DNA from: Dama dama
Lineage: Eukaryota > Chordata > Mammalia > Artiodactyla > Cervidae
Direction of reading: 5' to 3'
Length of the DNA: 64,000 nucleotides
NCBI RefSeq assembly: GCF_033118175.1
Contig: NC_083696.1
Coordinates: 39,541,001 to 39,605,000 of the forward strand
Each line of letters opens with the position of its first letter. The stretch's first letter is position 1. Under the pieces are notes generated by a model. The model was not told where the DNA came from and searched no databases. It was given only the letters and a program-made list of their open reading frames with translations. A program made the position numbers and the translations under genes. Shown here piece by piece: positions 55,601-64,000 of this stretch.

Positions 55601-55965
55601 CACACAAGGTTCTGTTTGTGCCCTCCAAGAGTCTGTTTCCCCAGTCCTGTGTAAGTTCCGGTGGCTCTATGGTGGAGTTAATGGTGACCTCCCCCAAGAG
55701 GGCTCATGTCATACCTAGGTCTACTGCACCCAGAGCCTCTGTCCCAGCAGCAGCCCACTGCTGACCCGTACCCCCTCAGGAGACACCCAAACAGAGTTCT
55801 GTCTCAGTGTCTGTGGGGTCTCTGGGTCCTGGTGCACACAAGGTATGTTTAAGCCCTCTGAGCGTCTCTGGCGGGTATGGGGTTTGACTCTAAATGCAAT
55901 TTTGCCCCTTTTACTATCTTGCTGGGGCTTCTCCTTTGCCCTTGGATATGAGGTATCTCTGCAAA
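52700..55965 (-). mobile_element. Near-full-length BovB LINE (reverse)
   Basis: About 3.27 kb, close to the usual 3.2 kb of BovB. The 3' end lies at the left ('cagttcagttcagtcgctca'); the endonuclease-coding part is at about 54780-55400; the non-coding 5' region is at about 55400-55965 ('tctggcgggtatggggtttg'). It is the only copy here with all BovB regions. Confidence 0.9.
53080..55384 (-). pseudogene. BovB ORF2 (endonuclease plus RT), broken
   Basis: Residual minus frames in order from the N-terminus. 55094-55384 has RVRNAVLGCNLKNDRMISV of the APE-type endonuclease. 54951-55160 has EDWDAKVGSQ, where the usual catalytic motif is altered. 54223-54579 is the linker. 53727-54173 has NKASGGDGVPVELFQILKDD of the reverse transcriptase. 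53080-53592 has the active-site box mutated from YADD to YTDD (codons at 53470-53481) and continues ITSWQIDRETVET. Several frame changes separate the pieces. RTE ORF2 nicks target DNA and reverse-transcribes the element RNA; this copy cannot. Confidence 0.9.
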
Positions 55966-56119
55966 GAATGCCTGAAATACAATTACTCCTTATCAGTCAT
56001 GAAAACAATCAGAAAAACATGACTAATAACAAGGAGAAAAGTCAGTCAATAGGGACAGACTCAGAAAGAACACAAATATAAAGTTAGTGAATAAAGATTT
56101 TAAAACTGTTTCTATAAAT

Positions 56120-56215
56120 ATGGCACAGTGGTAAAGAATCCGCCTCCCAATGCAAGAGATGCAAGAAATGTGGGTTCAATCCCTGGGTCTGAAGATTCCC
56201 TGGAATAGGAAAAGT
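56120..56215 (+). mobile_element. Bov-tA head and partial body
   Basis: 'gcacagtggtaaagaatccg', 'gggttcaatccctgggtctg' and 'ccctggaataggaaaagtca'; ends early. Confidence 0.8.
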
Positions 56216-56450
56216 CAATCCATTGGTCTTATATCCTTATAAATATCTCTACCCTTTCTGTATCTAATCATTCTTCTCTTTTCCTCCAACTAGTCAATAT
56301 AAAGCTTCCAGAATAGTTTGAGCTTGAGATTATTTATACATGGAAAACCCTATTAAATTCTTATTTCTCTGATCCCAGATATCCATCAATTGCTTTATGA
56401 TCTGATTATAGTTTTACATGTATGATTGTGATGGTACAAATGTTTCCTGG

Positions 56451-56574
56451 GGGACTTCCCTGGAGACCCAGTGGTCAAGACACTGCACTTCTAATGCAGG
56501 AGGAGTGGATTCATTCCCTGGTTGGGGAACTAGGATCCCACATGCTGTGCAGCATAGCACAAAGATTAAAAAAC
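56451..56574 (+). mobile_element. CHR-type SINE with TSD
   Basis: 'gggacttccctggagaccca', 'cattccctggttggggaact' and 'aggatcccacatgctgtgca'. tgtttcctgg (56441-56450) and tgcttcctgg (56575-56584) form a 10-bp TSD with one transition. Confidence 0.9.
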
Positions 56575-56584
56575 TGCTTCCTGG

Positions 56585-57285
56585 CTATAAAGTAATCCTA
56601 TAGCTTTCTATCTTTTAAAAAAATCCATTACAGAGGATCCTGGATACAGTAATACATTGAATATAGTGGTTCCATGGTTTAGAAATTATAAAACCAAGTC
56701 TTGCCATTCTGAGTCACTTTCTAAAGATCCAACCTACACTGTGACTCTTTAATTTATGACACAATTCTGGCTTATTATCATATCTTGCAAGAAACATTTT
56801 CCTGAGCAGGGGAAATACAGTCCAAGAATAAACACATATTAGTGTGCTGCCTAAGTTCCTTTGCCATTCACTATAAGACACTCGAAATTACTGCCTGAAG
56901 GCAAAAAACTTAAGAACAGAGCCGTTGGTGTTCCAAATTTTCCACTGAGTTCTTTTCTCATCATATGAGTAACTACACATACTGCAGTACATTTTTCTGT
57001 ACAGAAGTGCTTATTATAAGCTAGGGACTTTCATTCATCAGCACAATGCTAAGCATCCTGCCAAAATGATTCTGTGCTCAAAGAAATCCTGTATGATAGA
57101 TCATCAACAAGGAGACCAAAAAATCTACCTAGAAAACCAAATATGTTGACATTTGTGACACTCAGTTCCCTGATAATATGATGAAAAAGTAGGCAAATGG
57201 GTAGAAAAACCTCAAGACTACAATAATGTCTCTCAGTCCTCCACATGCTGTGATACTGCTATGCAAGTTTTGACAATTCTGTAAA
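56585..57285. other. No gene seen
   Basis: Single-copy AT-rich DNA without recognisable features. Confidence 0.45.
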
Positions 57286-57293
57286 GGAACAGG

Positions 57294-57402
57294 TCCCCTG
57301 AAGGGGGGCAACCCACTTCAATATTCTTATCTGAAGAATCCCCATGGACAAAGGAGTCTGGTGGGCTGTGGGGTCAGACACTACTGAGCAACTAAGCACA
57401 AG
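57294..57402 (+). mobile_element. Bov-A SINE, truncated
   Basis: 'ggggggcaacccacttcaat', 'atggacaaaggagtctggtg' and 'ctactgagcaactaagcaca'. ggaacaggtc (57286-57295) and ggaacaggcc (57403-57412) look like a TSD. Confidence 0.85.
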
Positions 57403-57515
57403 GGAACAGGCCACATAGAAATTAGCCGCAGATTGACCAAAATCTTTGCTTGCTGCACAGATTTAGTCTAAGGACAACCAAAATTCGTCTCTCCATATTC
57501 AATTTTTTGGGGGTA

Positions 57516-57665
57516 GACAGAGAGAGGATGAAATTATTGGATGGCATCATCGACTCAATGGACATGAATTTCAGCAAATTCTGGGAGATAGTGGAGGACA
57601 GGAAAGCCTGGAGTGCTGCCGTTCATGGAGTCGCAAAGAGTCGGGCATGACTGAGCAACTGAACA
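57516..57665 (+). mobile_element. BovB 3' end
   Basis: 'gaaattattggatggcatca', 'actcaatggacatgaatttc' and 'gcatgactgagcaactgaac'. Confidence 0.9.
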
Positions 57666-58069
57666 AAAACAGACAATGTAAGGGAGAGTTCCAAATTCTT
57701 GAACTCATCCCCAGCCTATGTTAATATTAACTATAGTCAGATGACCTCATCATTGAGTTCAAACACTAGCTTTTACTAAACCAAACATTTAAGGAGATGG
57801 GCACTATCCCAGGACCAACACATGTAAAGTGTTTGAGCCCAGGGCTAAGGCGAGCATAGCAACAGCTCACAGAGCAAAAATGTTCTCTGGCATGGTGTTA
57901 AGGAAAAACTGCTTCCAACCATCAGATAGTGGCTGAGCTGGATTTCTTCCTTTTTTCTTTCCCTCTGACTTCTTAAGAAAGATAGTGATGTGACAGTGCT
58001 CATATCTAAAATGATCACAGTAAAAAGGAAATTCATCTTTCACCATAGTTTCACATGTTTTTTGTTTGT
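57666..58069. other. No gene seen
   Basis: Single-copy sequence. Confidence 0.45.
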
Positions 58070-58207
58070 TTTTGCTTCTTATTTATTTTTAATTGAAGAA
58101 TAACTGCTTTACAATATTGTGTTGGTTCTTCCATACATCTACATGAATTAGCCATATGCATACATATGTCTCCTCACTCTTGAACCTCTCTCCCATTTCC
58201 TACCCCA
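58070..58207 (-). mobile_element. L1 3' UTR (reverse)
   Basis: 'tttttaattgaagaataact', 'gctttacaatattgtgttgg' and 'catgaattagccatatgcat'. Confidence 0.8.
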
Positions 58208-58234
58208 TAGTTTCTCACGTTTTCAGCATCATGT

Positions 58235-58443
58235 GGATGTGTGCTCAGTCACTCAGTTGCATCCAACTCTTTGTGACCCCATGGACTGTAGCCCTGCAGG
58301 CTTCTTTGTCCATGGAATTTCCAGACAAGAATACTGAAGTGGGTTGCATTTCTTACTCCAAGGGATCTTCCCAACTTGAGGTATTGAACCCACATTTCCT
58401 GATTGGCAGGTGGATTCTTTACCACTGAGCCACATGGGAAACC
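58235..58443 (-). mobile_element. Bov-tA SINE (reverse)
   Basis: 'ctcagtcactcagttgcatc', 'gacaagaatactgaagtggg' and head 'accactgagccacatgggaa'. Confidence 0.95.
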
Positions 58444-58849
58444 CTTTTAACATCACATTTTCTGTTCAGGAGGTCAAAATCATGTTGCAAATTGTGCCTT
58501 TTCAATATTAAAAAATTGGAACAACAGCATCACTTACAGATGTTCTGAAGATCCAATGAAGTTAAATATATATAAATATTTCTGCTGCTGCATCCAACGT
58601 AAGCTCCCTTTTGTTTCACATTAGGAATTAGAGGGATATGATTCATTTCACTGAATGTAGTATGTTTGCCTGATTTCACTCCCTGCTGTTACCCCAGCTT
58701 CTCAGTGCTCTGTTTGCTGATCTTCCACCAAAAGCCTTAGTCCTTCCCTCGTTCTTAGAGTATCTTCAACTCCTTCTGGCTCACCATCACTGCAGGCTTG
58801 GTTTGTTTAATTAGGCTTTAGTCTTAGCCTCCATTGTATGTCTTTATTA
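58444..58849. other. No gene seen
   Basis: Single-copy sequence. Confidence 0.45.
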
Positions 58850-58861
58850 CAATTCCTTTCT

Positions 58862-59033
58862 CTTTAAAAAAAAAATATTTTATTTACTTATTGGCTGTGC
58901 TGGGACCTTCAGTTGTGACCTGTGAATTCTTAGTGTGGCATGTGGGATCTAGTTCCCTGACCCAGGATGGAAGCCAGGTCCCCTAAATTGGGAGTGCAAA
59001 GTCTTAGCCACTGGACCACCAAGGAAGTCCCTC
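58862..59033 (-). mobile_element. CHR-type SINE (reverse), perfect 12-bp TSD
   Basis: 'ttacttattggctgtgctgg', 'ctagttccctgacccaggat' and 'agccactggaccaccaagga'. caattcctttct is identical at 58850-58861 and 59034-59045. Confidence 0.95.
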
Positions 59034-59045
59034 CAATTCCTTTCT

Positions 59046-59388
59046 ATTCATTCCTTTCTTATTTGGGTATTATGGTCCTTTCTTTTCCCTACCAGTTTCT
59101 GTCCCATCTCCTTGTGAACTTGAGTTCTACCTCCCTCTCAGTGCTAACCTTGTTTCTAAGATCTCGCTATCTTTGGACTCAAACCTTCTCCTTTGGTTCA
59201 TTTTATATTGGTGTTATAAAATTCAGAGAGGAGAAAGGTCACCTTAAAGTGTTCTGATGCTTCACTCTGGCCCCAGGCCAAGGAGGAATACCTCTTTATA
59301 CCCTTATTTAGCCCCAGTGATCTGAGATACAATCCTAGTGATAGAGACTTGAGGCCGAGGAGAAAAGAGGCTAGATTTGGGACTAGGT
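59046..59388. other. No gene seen
   Basis: Single-copy; residual frames of up to 96 codons show no motif. Confidence 0.45.
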
Positions 59389-59398
59389 AGGAGAGGTG

Positions 59399-59606
59399 GC
59401 TCCCCTGGTGTCTCAGATAGGAAATAATCTGCCTGCAATGCAGGAGACCCAGGCTAGGCCCTGGGTCGGGAAGATCCCCTGGAGAAGGGAATGACAACCC
59501 ACTCTGATATTCTTGCCTGGAGAATTCCACAGACAGAGGAGCTTGGCAGGCTACAGTCCATGGGGTTGCAAAGAACGGGAAACAACTGAGTGTCTAACAC
59601 ACACAC
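59399..59606 (+). mobile_element. Bov-tA SINE, perfect 10-bp TSD
   Basis: 'gctcccctggtgtctcagat', BovA body and 'caactgagtgtctaacac'. aggagaggtg is identical at 59389-59398 and 59607-59616. Confidence 0.95.
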
Positions 59607-59789
59607 AGGAGAGGTGATGGAGGGGAACAGATGGCTTAAGACACTCTGGAGTCCCTTAAAGAAGGGAATTCTACAAATGAGAGGCTTCATCTCTGGAGAG
59701 AAAGGTAACCTGTTGATAAGGCATTAATGGCAGATGTGCATGGGATAAAGGAACACTATCAATTCCCCATTACATAAAACAGAGACTGT

Positions 59790-59915
59790 CTCATATTGTT
59801 ATTTAAATTAAGTGCAGTAAGATAAATAAAACTTCTAGCACACAACTTAGCACATTGCAGGCGATCAGAAAATGAGAGCTGCTACAATGATGATAATGAT
59901 GACGGTGACGATAAC
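59790..59915 (-). mobile_element. MIR SINE (reverse) with GAT-rich end
   Basis: 'gttatttaaattaagtgcag', 'aacttagcacattgcaggcg' and 'atcagaaaatgagagct' follow the reversed MIR 5' part; a GAT/GAC-rich patch follows. Confidence 0.55.
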
Positions 59916-60194
59916 AGGACGCACATCCTTATAAATTCATGCACAAGAGAAAAGAAGCACCTTTCCCACCCTCCAACTCCCAGAAAATAACAGTTTTCAA
60001 GGGCAAAGATATTATTATTTAGAACTCTGGACAGAAATAGATATAATTTGGCTTGTCTCAACCACAAATCTCAGTAATTCTAATCTATATAAGGAAGGAC
60101 ACACAAGGTAACTTGTTAAAAGTTTTATTTGCTATTAGAATATCCATTCTTACTTATAAGAGAGTGTGCATATCTTTGCTGCTGCTCTAGGATT

Positions 60195-60870
60195 TCTTTA
60201 ATACATGGGTTTCTTCCATATAGACATAAAAAGAAATCTCCATGAACCAGCCATTGTGCTATGGATACATATTCTACAAGACAGACATGGCTTATGCTCC
60301 CAGAGAGCTTGTAATATAACTAGAAAGACACAAAATTAAACAAATAATTACAATAAAATGCAATAAGCATCAGAACAGAAGTTTATGGTACTATGGAGAC
60401 ATATAGCTAGGAGGATTTTATTATTTTATAGACTACAAGATCTCCTTGAAGTAATAAAGTTTACACAAATTCTTGAAACTATTCCAGTAAGAAGACAGAG
60501 GAAGCATTTCCCTGGCAGAGAAAATAGCATATGTAAACATATCTTGGAGGAGGGCATGGTAACCCACTCCAGTATTCTTGCTTGGAGAATCCCATGGACA
60601 GAGGAGTCTGGAGGGCTACAGTCCATAGGGTCACAAAGAGTTGGACACAGCTGAAGTGACTTAGCATGCATGCATGCACGGATATGTTAAATGAGTAAGC
60701 ACAGTATGTTGGGATAAGTGAAGGAGTATAGAGAACAGAAAAGAGAAGGAACATGGGATTTGCTCAGAAATGTTAAATTTTCATTTTCCCCTGAAGACAA
60801 GAAAATCACTGAAGCATATTTAAGGAGAAAGATGATATTATCAGATCTATAATTATGATCAGTCAGGCTG
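60195..60870. mobile_element. Unnamed ancient interspersed repeat
   Basis: 'caagacagacatggcttatg', 'ttaaacaaataattacaata' and 'gatgatattatcagatct' belong, from memory, to a widespread old mammalian repeat whose family I cannot name safely. Split by a Bov-A at 60544. Confidence 0.35.
60544..60685 (+). mobile_element. Bov-A SINE
   Basis: 'ttggaggagggcatggtaac', 'tggagaatcccatggacaga' and 'gaagtgacttagcatgcatg'; no tRNA head. Confidence 0.9.
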
Positions 60871-60913
60871 GATGCCTCTTGCACAACTTAAATATTAAAA
60901 GGTTTATATATCA

Positions 60914-61089
60914 GGGCTGCCCTGGTGACTCAGAAGGTAAAGAATCTACCTGCAATGAGGGAGACCCAGATTTGATCCATGGGTTGGGAATATCCCCTGG
61001 AGAAGGGAACGACTACCACTCCAGTATTCTCGCCTACAGAATTCCATGGACAGAAGAGCCAGGTGGGCTACAGTGGTCCGTCAGAATAG
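60914..61089 (+). mobile_element. Bov-tA SINE, 3'-truncated, within 37-bp direct repeats
   Basis: 'ggctgccctggtgactcaga', 'gggaacgactaccactccag' and 'aagagccaggtgggctacag'; the last part of the BovA unit is missing. 37-base direct repeats (60873-60909 and 61090-61126) flank it, 31 of 37 positions equal. Confidence 0.85.
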
Positions 61090-61129
61090 TGCCTCTTCCA
61101 CTTTTTAAATATCAAAAGGTTTACATGTT

Positions 61130-61394
61130 ATAGTTCCCAATGTGTGACATTCTCCTAATCAAAATCCTTCAGTAACTCCCCATGGTGCACTGAATAAAAT
61201 CCACCTCCTTGCTTGATACTCAATGCCTTTCACTTTTTGGCCTCAAATATATTTTGAGATCTATCTTCCTCTACTCCTTTTCATACATTCTATAATCTGA
61301 TGAATTATTTCCAAAACTCAGCCCAGGCTTTTGTATTTGCCTTTGATCCTTTTACTCACTGAGGTAGGAGGTTCTTCCACATTATTTTCATTTG
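61130..61394 (-). mobile_element. L2 LINE remnant (reverse), left part
   Basis: 'cattctcctaatcaaaatcc', 'ttcagtaactccccatggtg' and 'gcctttgatccttttactca' follow reversed L2. Resumes after the inserted SINE. Confidence 0.55.
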
Positions 61395-61409
61395 CTATAT
61401 CATTCAAGT

Positions 61410-61588
61410 GTGTGTTAGCTGCTCAGTTGTGTCTGACTTTTGCGACCGCATGGACTGTAGCCCGCCAGGCTCCTATGTCCATGGAATTCTCCAGGCAAGA
61501 ATACTGGAGTGGGTTGCCATTCCCTTCTCTAGGAGATCACCCCAACCCAGGATTCGAAACCCGGCCACCAGGGAAACCCAAGGTCCAC
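61410..61588 (-). mobile_element. Bov-tA SINE in L2, perfect 15-bp TSD
   Basis: 'gtgtgttagctgctcagttg', 'ccaggcaagaatactggagt' and 'cggccaccagggaaaccc'. Part of the head is deleted. ctatatcattcaagt is identical at 61395-61409 and 61589-61603. Confidence 0.97.
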
Positions 61589-61603
61589 CTATATCATTCA
61601 AGT

Positions 61604-61685
61604 CCCATTCAAATGTCTTCTTTCCTCTAAAGAGTTTCTTGATTCCCTAAGGTGGTATTACTTTCTTTCCACAGAACATCAATAA
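61604..61685 (-). mobile_element. L2 LINE remnant (reverse), right part
   Basis: 'cccattcaaatgtcttcttt', 'cctctaaagagtttcttgat' and 'tccctaaggtgg' continue the L2. Confidence 0.55.
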
Positions 61686-61699
61686 TTCACTTTTTTATA

Positions 61700-62025
61700 A
61701 AATTTTATCAGCGTATCGTTGATTAACATTGATGAACACTGGTGAACATTGATGAACAGTGTTGTCTTAGTTTCAGGTGCGCAGCAAAGTAAACCAGTTA
61801 TTCATGAATCAGCTACACATGTACATACATCCACTCTTTTTAGATTCCTTTCCCATATATGTCATTAGAAACTATTGAGTCAAGTTTCCTATGCTATACA
61901 GTAGATCCTTATTATCTATTTTATATATAATAAAGTGTATAAGTCAATCCCAATCTTCCAATTTATTCTTCCCTCCCTTTTCCCTCTGGTAGCTATGTTT
62001 GTTTTCTGCACCTGTCACTACTTTT
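61700..62025 (-). mobile_element. L1 3' UTR (reverse) with 20-bp tandem duplication
   Basis: 'ttagtttcaggtgcgcagca', 'gaatcagctacacatgtaca' and 'gtcaatcccaatcttccaat'. Two tandem 20-bp units start with aacattgatgaaca (61725-61744 and 61745-61764), 18 of 20 equal. Confidence 0.85.
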
Positions 62026-62633
62026 AGTCTTTTATCCTTTCCTACTAAAATTTGAATTGTATATATTTGTCATATATTTTAATTGCAAATATGTAAAGGC
62101 ACTTGATATAAGTCACTTGATAGCAAAGGATAAACTTTCTCAAGTTTAATGCTTCCTGCAAATCTAAAGCCCATTCCTGGATGATGATAGATGCACAATT
62201 AATTAGTGAATAAATGGATGAACGATTGCTTTACCACTAGAAGAAAAGATGTCTCTGTTTCAAAGCTATAAAGGGCATTATAATTTATGGTTTCACTTTC
62301 TCAGAACCTTGTACCAAGTTTCCATATTATAAGATGTCACAAAATGCTTGAATTTATGTCTATTTTGAGAATATTTATGAATTAATAAGATAATAAAGGA
62401 GGAAAAGCCTCAAAGTTGGATCATTGTGAGAAGCAGTTGAGAAACTTAAGAATTTTTAAAAGTATAAAAATTTATCACCTTTAAACAATATTTTAATATA
62501 ATTTCTTATATTGAATATTGGCTGCCTGATAAGGCTACCTATAAGTAGATTACATATTATATCTGTTCTGGATAAATTATGTGTACATGTTTATGTTGTT
62601 ATTAATTTTATAGCTTATGAAATGAGCCTTAGT
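62026..62633. other. No gene seen
   Basis: AT-rich single-copy DNA. Confidence 0.45.
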
Positions 62634-62644
62634 ATAGTGAGATG

Positions 62645-62860
62645 AGAGCTTCCCAGGTGGCTCAGTGGTAAAGAATCCACCTGCAACGCGGGAGACGCCA
62701 AAGACAAAGGTTTGATCCCTGGGTTAGGAAGAGCCCCTGGAGTAGAAAATGGCAGCATCCACTCCAGTATGCTTGCCTGGGAAAACCCATGGACAGAGGA
62801 GCCTGACAGACTACAGTCCATGGGGTTGCAAAAGAGTCAGACAGGACTTAGCAACATGCC
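62645..62860 (+). mobile_element. Bov-tA SINE
   Basis: 'agagcttcccaggtggctca', 'ctgcaacgcgggagacgcca' (CpGs kept), BovA body and 'caggacttagcaacatgcc'. atagtga at 62634-62640 and 62861-62867 suggests a TSD. Inserted at the edge of a MIR. Confidence 0.95.
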
Positions 62861-62867
62861 ATAGTGA

Positions 62868-63085
62868 AAAGAATATGGGACCTCGAGTCGCTAGAATTGA
62901 TCTGAATAATGAACCTATATATTACTTCTTAGTTACGTGAGCAAGTTACTCTATGGGCTTCGATTTTCTTAAAATGAGGATGATAATCCTACTACCTCAT
63001 AAGATATTAAGGAGTGAGATAATGACTATAACAGTGTTTTTGTAAACCAGAACATCCTTTGCAAATGTTATTTATTATTCCCATT
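62868..63085 (-). mobile_element. MIR SINE (reverse)
   Basis: 'cgtgagcaagttactctatg', 'ggcttcgattttcttaaaat', 'gaggatgataatcctactac' and 'gagtgagataatgactataa': clear reversed MIR. Confidence 0.75.
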
Positions 63086-63464
63086 GATCCACTGAAGATC
63101 ATGATATACACAAATTATGTTACAAACCCCATCTCAAAAGTAGGAAATGCCTCTCCATAATCTATATTGTGTGAAACAGGATTTCATGTTTTGTCTGTTT
63201 ATTGAAAAGTGCTGCTGGCATGCCTGGAATGGTTTTTAAGGTTGTAATAGGCAAAATATGAGATGTAGAGTAGACTTAAATGTTTCTTGATGAGAAAGAT
63301 GGAAAGAATAACTACACCATGAATACCAAGTAAATATCTCTCATTGTAGATTTCAGTTTAACTATAAAATTTCCACCCATATTACAATCTAGTCAAAGTG
63401 CTACTGTGTCTCCCAACTTGTGCATAACATTCTGATTTTAGGGAAATAGCATAAGCAAATTAGC
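63086..63464. other. No gene seen
   Basis: AT-rich single-copy sequence. Confidence 0.45.
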
Positions 63465-63531
63465 TTATGATATATAATGTGATATATATTACATATATTA
63501 GGTTTATTATATATATAAGTGATATATTTAT
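63465..63531. repeat. TA-rich low-complexity tract
   Basis: Imperfect (TA)n runs such as gatatatattacatatatt. Confidence 0.85.
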
Positions 63532-63765
63532 TTATTCTATAGATTTTTATTGAGAGTCCCATTAAGCATGCTGGATAGCCAAGAAATGATAAGGCAAGTT
63601 TCTTCCCCTTAAGAATATCAACAGCACAAAAACATAAAATGCAGTTTGCAAGTGTCAAAATAAAGGTGAGTATAGAGTATTCTGAGTAAAAAAGAAGACC
63701 AACTCTGGAAATAGAATAGGAAAAACTTCAAAATATGACAAAACATTTGCCATGCCCCAAAGAAT
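63532..63765. other. No gene recognised
   Basis: 'tttttattgagagtcccatt' to 'aaaacataaaatgcagtttg' may belong to the same unnamed old repeat as 60195-60870; otherwise single-copy. Confidence 0.35.
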
Positions 63766-63980
63766 ATGGTGCAGTGGTTAAGAACCAGCCTGCCAATGCA
63801 TGAGAATTAAGAGATGTGGGTTCAATCCCTGGGTCAGGAAGAGCCCCTGGAAGAGGAAATGGCAACCCACTCTAGCGTTCTTGTCTGGAGAATCCCATGG
63901 ACAGAGAAGCCTGGCGGGCTATGATCTATAGGGTAACAAAGAGCTGGGCACAACTGAAGTGACTGAGCACACACAAACAA
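63766..63980 (+). mobile_element. Bov-tA SINE
   Basis: 'tatggtgcagtggttaagaa', 'tgtgggttcaatccctgggt', BovA body with 'ccactctagcgttcttgtct', end 'actgaagtgactgagcacac'. Confidence 0.95.
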
Positions 63981-64000
63981 TAAATTGGAATTTTCTAAGA

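Noticed and set aside
55413..55764. Overlapping plus-strand frames of 101 and 113 codons in GC-rich sequence
   Set aside because: They lie in the antisense of the BovB 5' non-coding region; overlapping frames on one strand reflect GC content, not coding.
1..64000. A previously undescribed gene system
   Set aside because: I read both strands for clustered frames, promoters, conserved domains and arrays. Everything with coding signal traces to BovB, L1 or an ancient ERV. I do not see evidence for a new system here.

Overview
This window is nuclear DNA from a ruminant, most likely a bovid (cattle, sheep, goat or a relative). The sign is the mix of interspersed repeats: about 40 Bov-tA / Bov-A SINE copies, tRNA-Glu-type CHR SINEs, eleven fragments of the RTE LINE BovB, and artiodactyl L1 tails, over an older mammalian layer of MIR, L2, old L1, Tigger, hAT, MLT1/MLT2-type LTRs and an ERVL-like provirus remnant. 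I cannot tell the genus. I find no host protein-coding gene, no rRNA, no functional tRNA gene and no CRISPR array. The longest open frame that belongs to anything (215 codons, 40986-41633 minus) is the C-terminal part of a BovB ORF. It reads as intergenic or deep-intronic DNA. Repeat names come from memory of the families; no database was searched.

Layout. 0.2-1 kb old L1; 2-6 kb SINEs, an MLT2-like LTR, a BovB tail and a single-copy stretch (2.35-3.46 kb). 6.2-8 kb an L1 tail followed by a 1.6 kb BovB. 8.5-11.7 kb L1, Tigger-like and old L1 pieces ending in an L1 with a 17-bp target-site duplication (TSD) and a nested SINE. 11.7-14.2 kb mostly single-copy. 14.2-29 kb a SINE/MIR/L2/BovB mosaic in which young SINEs interrupt older MIRs and several TSDs can be read. 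29-36.9 kb SINEs, an 'ideal' Bov-A2 dimer, a Tigger-type MITE and a hAT remnant. 36.9-42.6 kb is L1-dense: a probable twin-primed L1, a multi-layer L1/SINE/L1 nest, and a BovB with a long residual frame. 42.7-45.5 kb MLT1-like LTR, Tigger-like and old L1. 46-50.4 kb the ERVL-like pol remnant, with a solo LTR inside it and a terminal LTR split by BovB. 52.7-56 kb a nearly full-length but dead BovB. 56-64 kb SINEs, L2, MIR and L1 pieces between AT-rich single-copy DNA.

How the parts relate. Nothing here works as an operon or pathway; the interest is chronology. BovB supplies the tail sequence shared by the Bov-A and Bov-tA SINEs and is the presumed driver of their mobilisation. L1 is the presumed driver of the CHR SINEs and of its own tails. 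Nesting order and TSDs give relative ages: MIR, L2, Tigger, MLT and ERVL first, then L1 and BovB, then Bov-tA, with the Bov-A2 dimers (15.5 and 32.6 kb) among the youngest.
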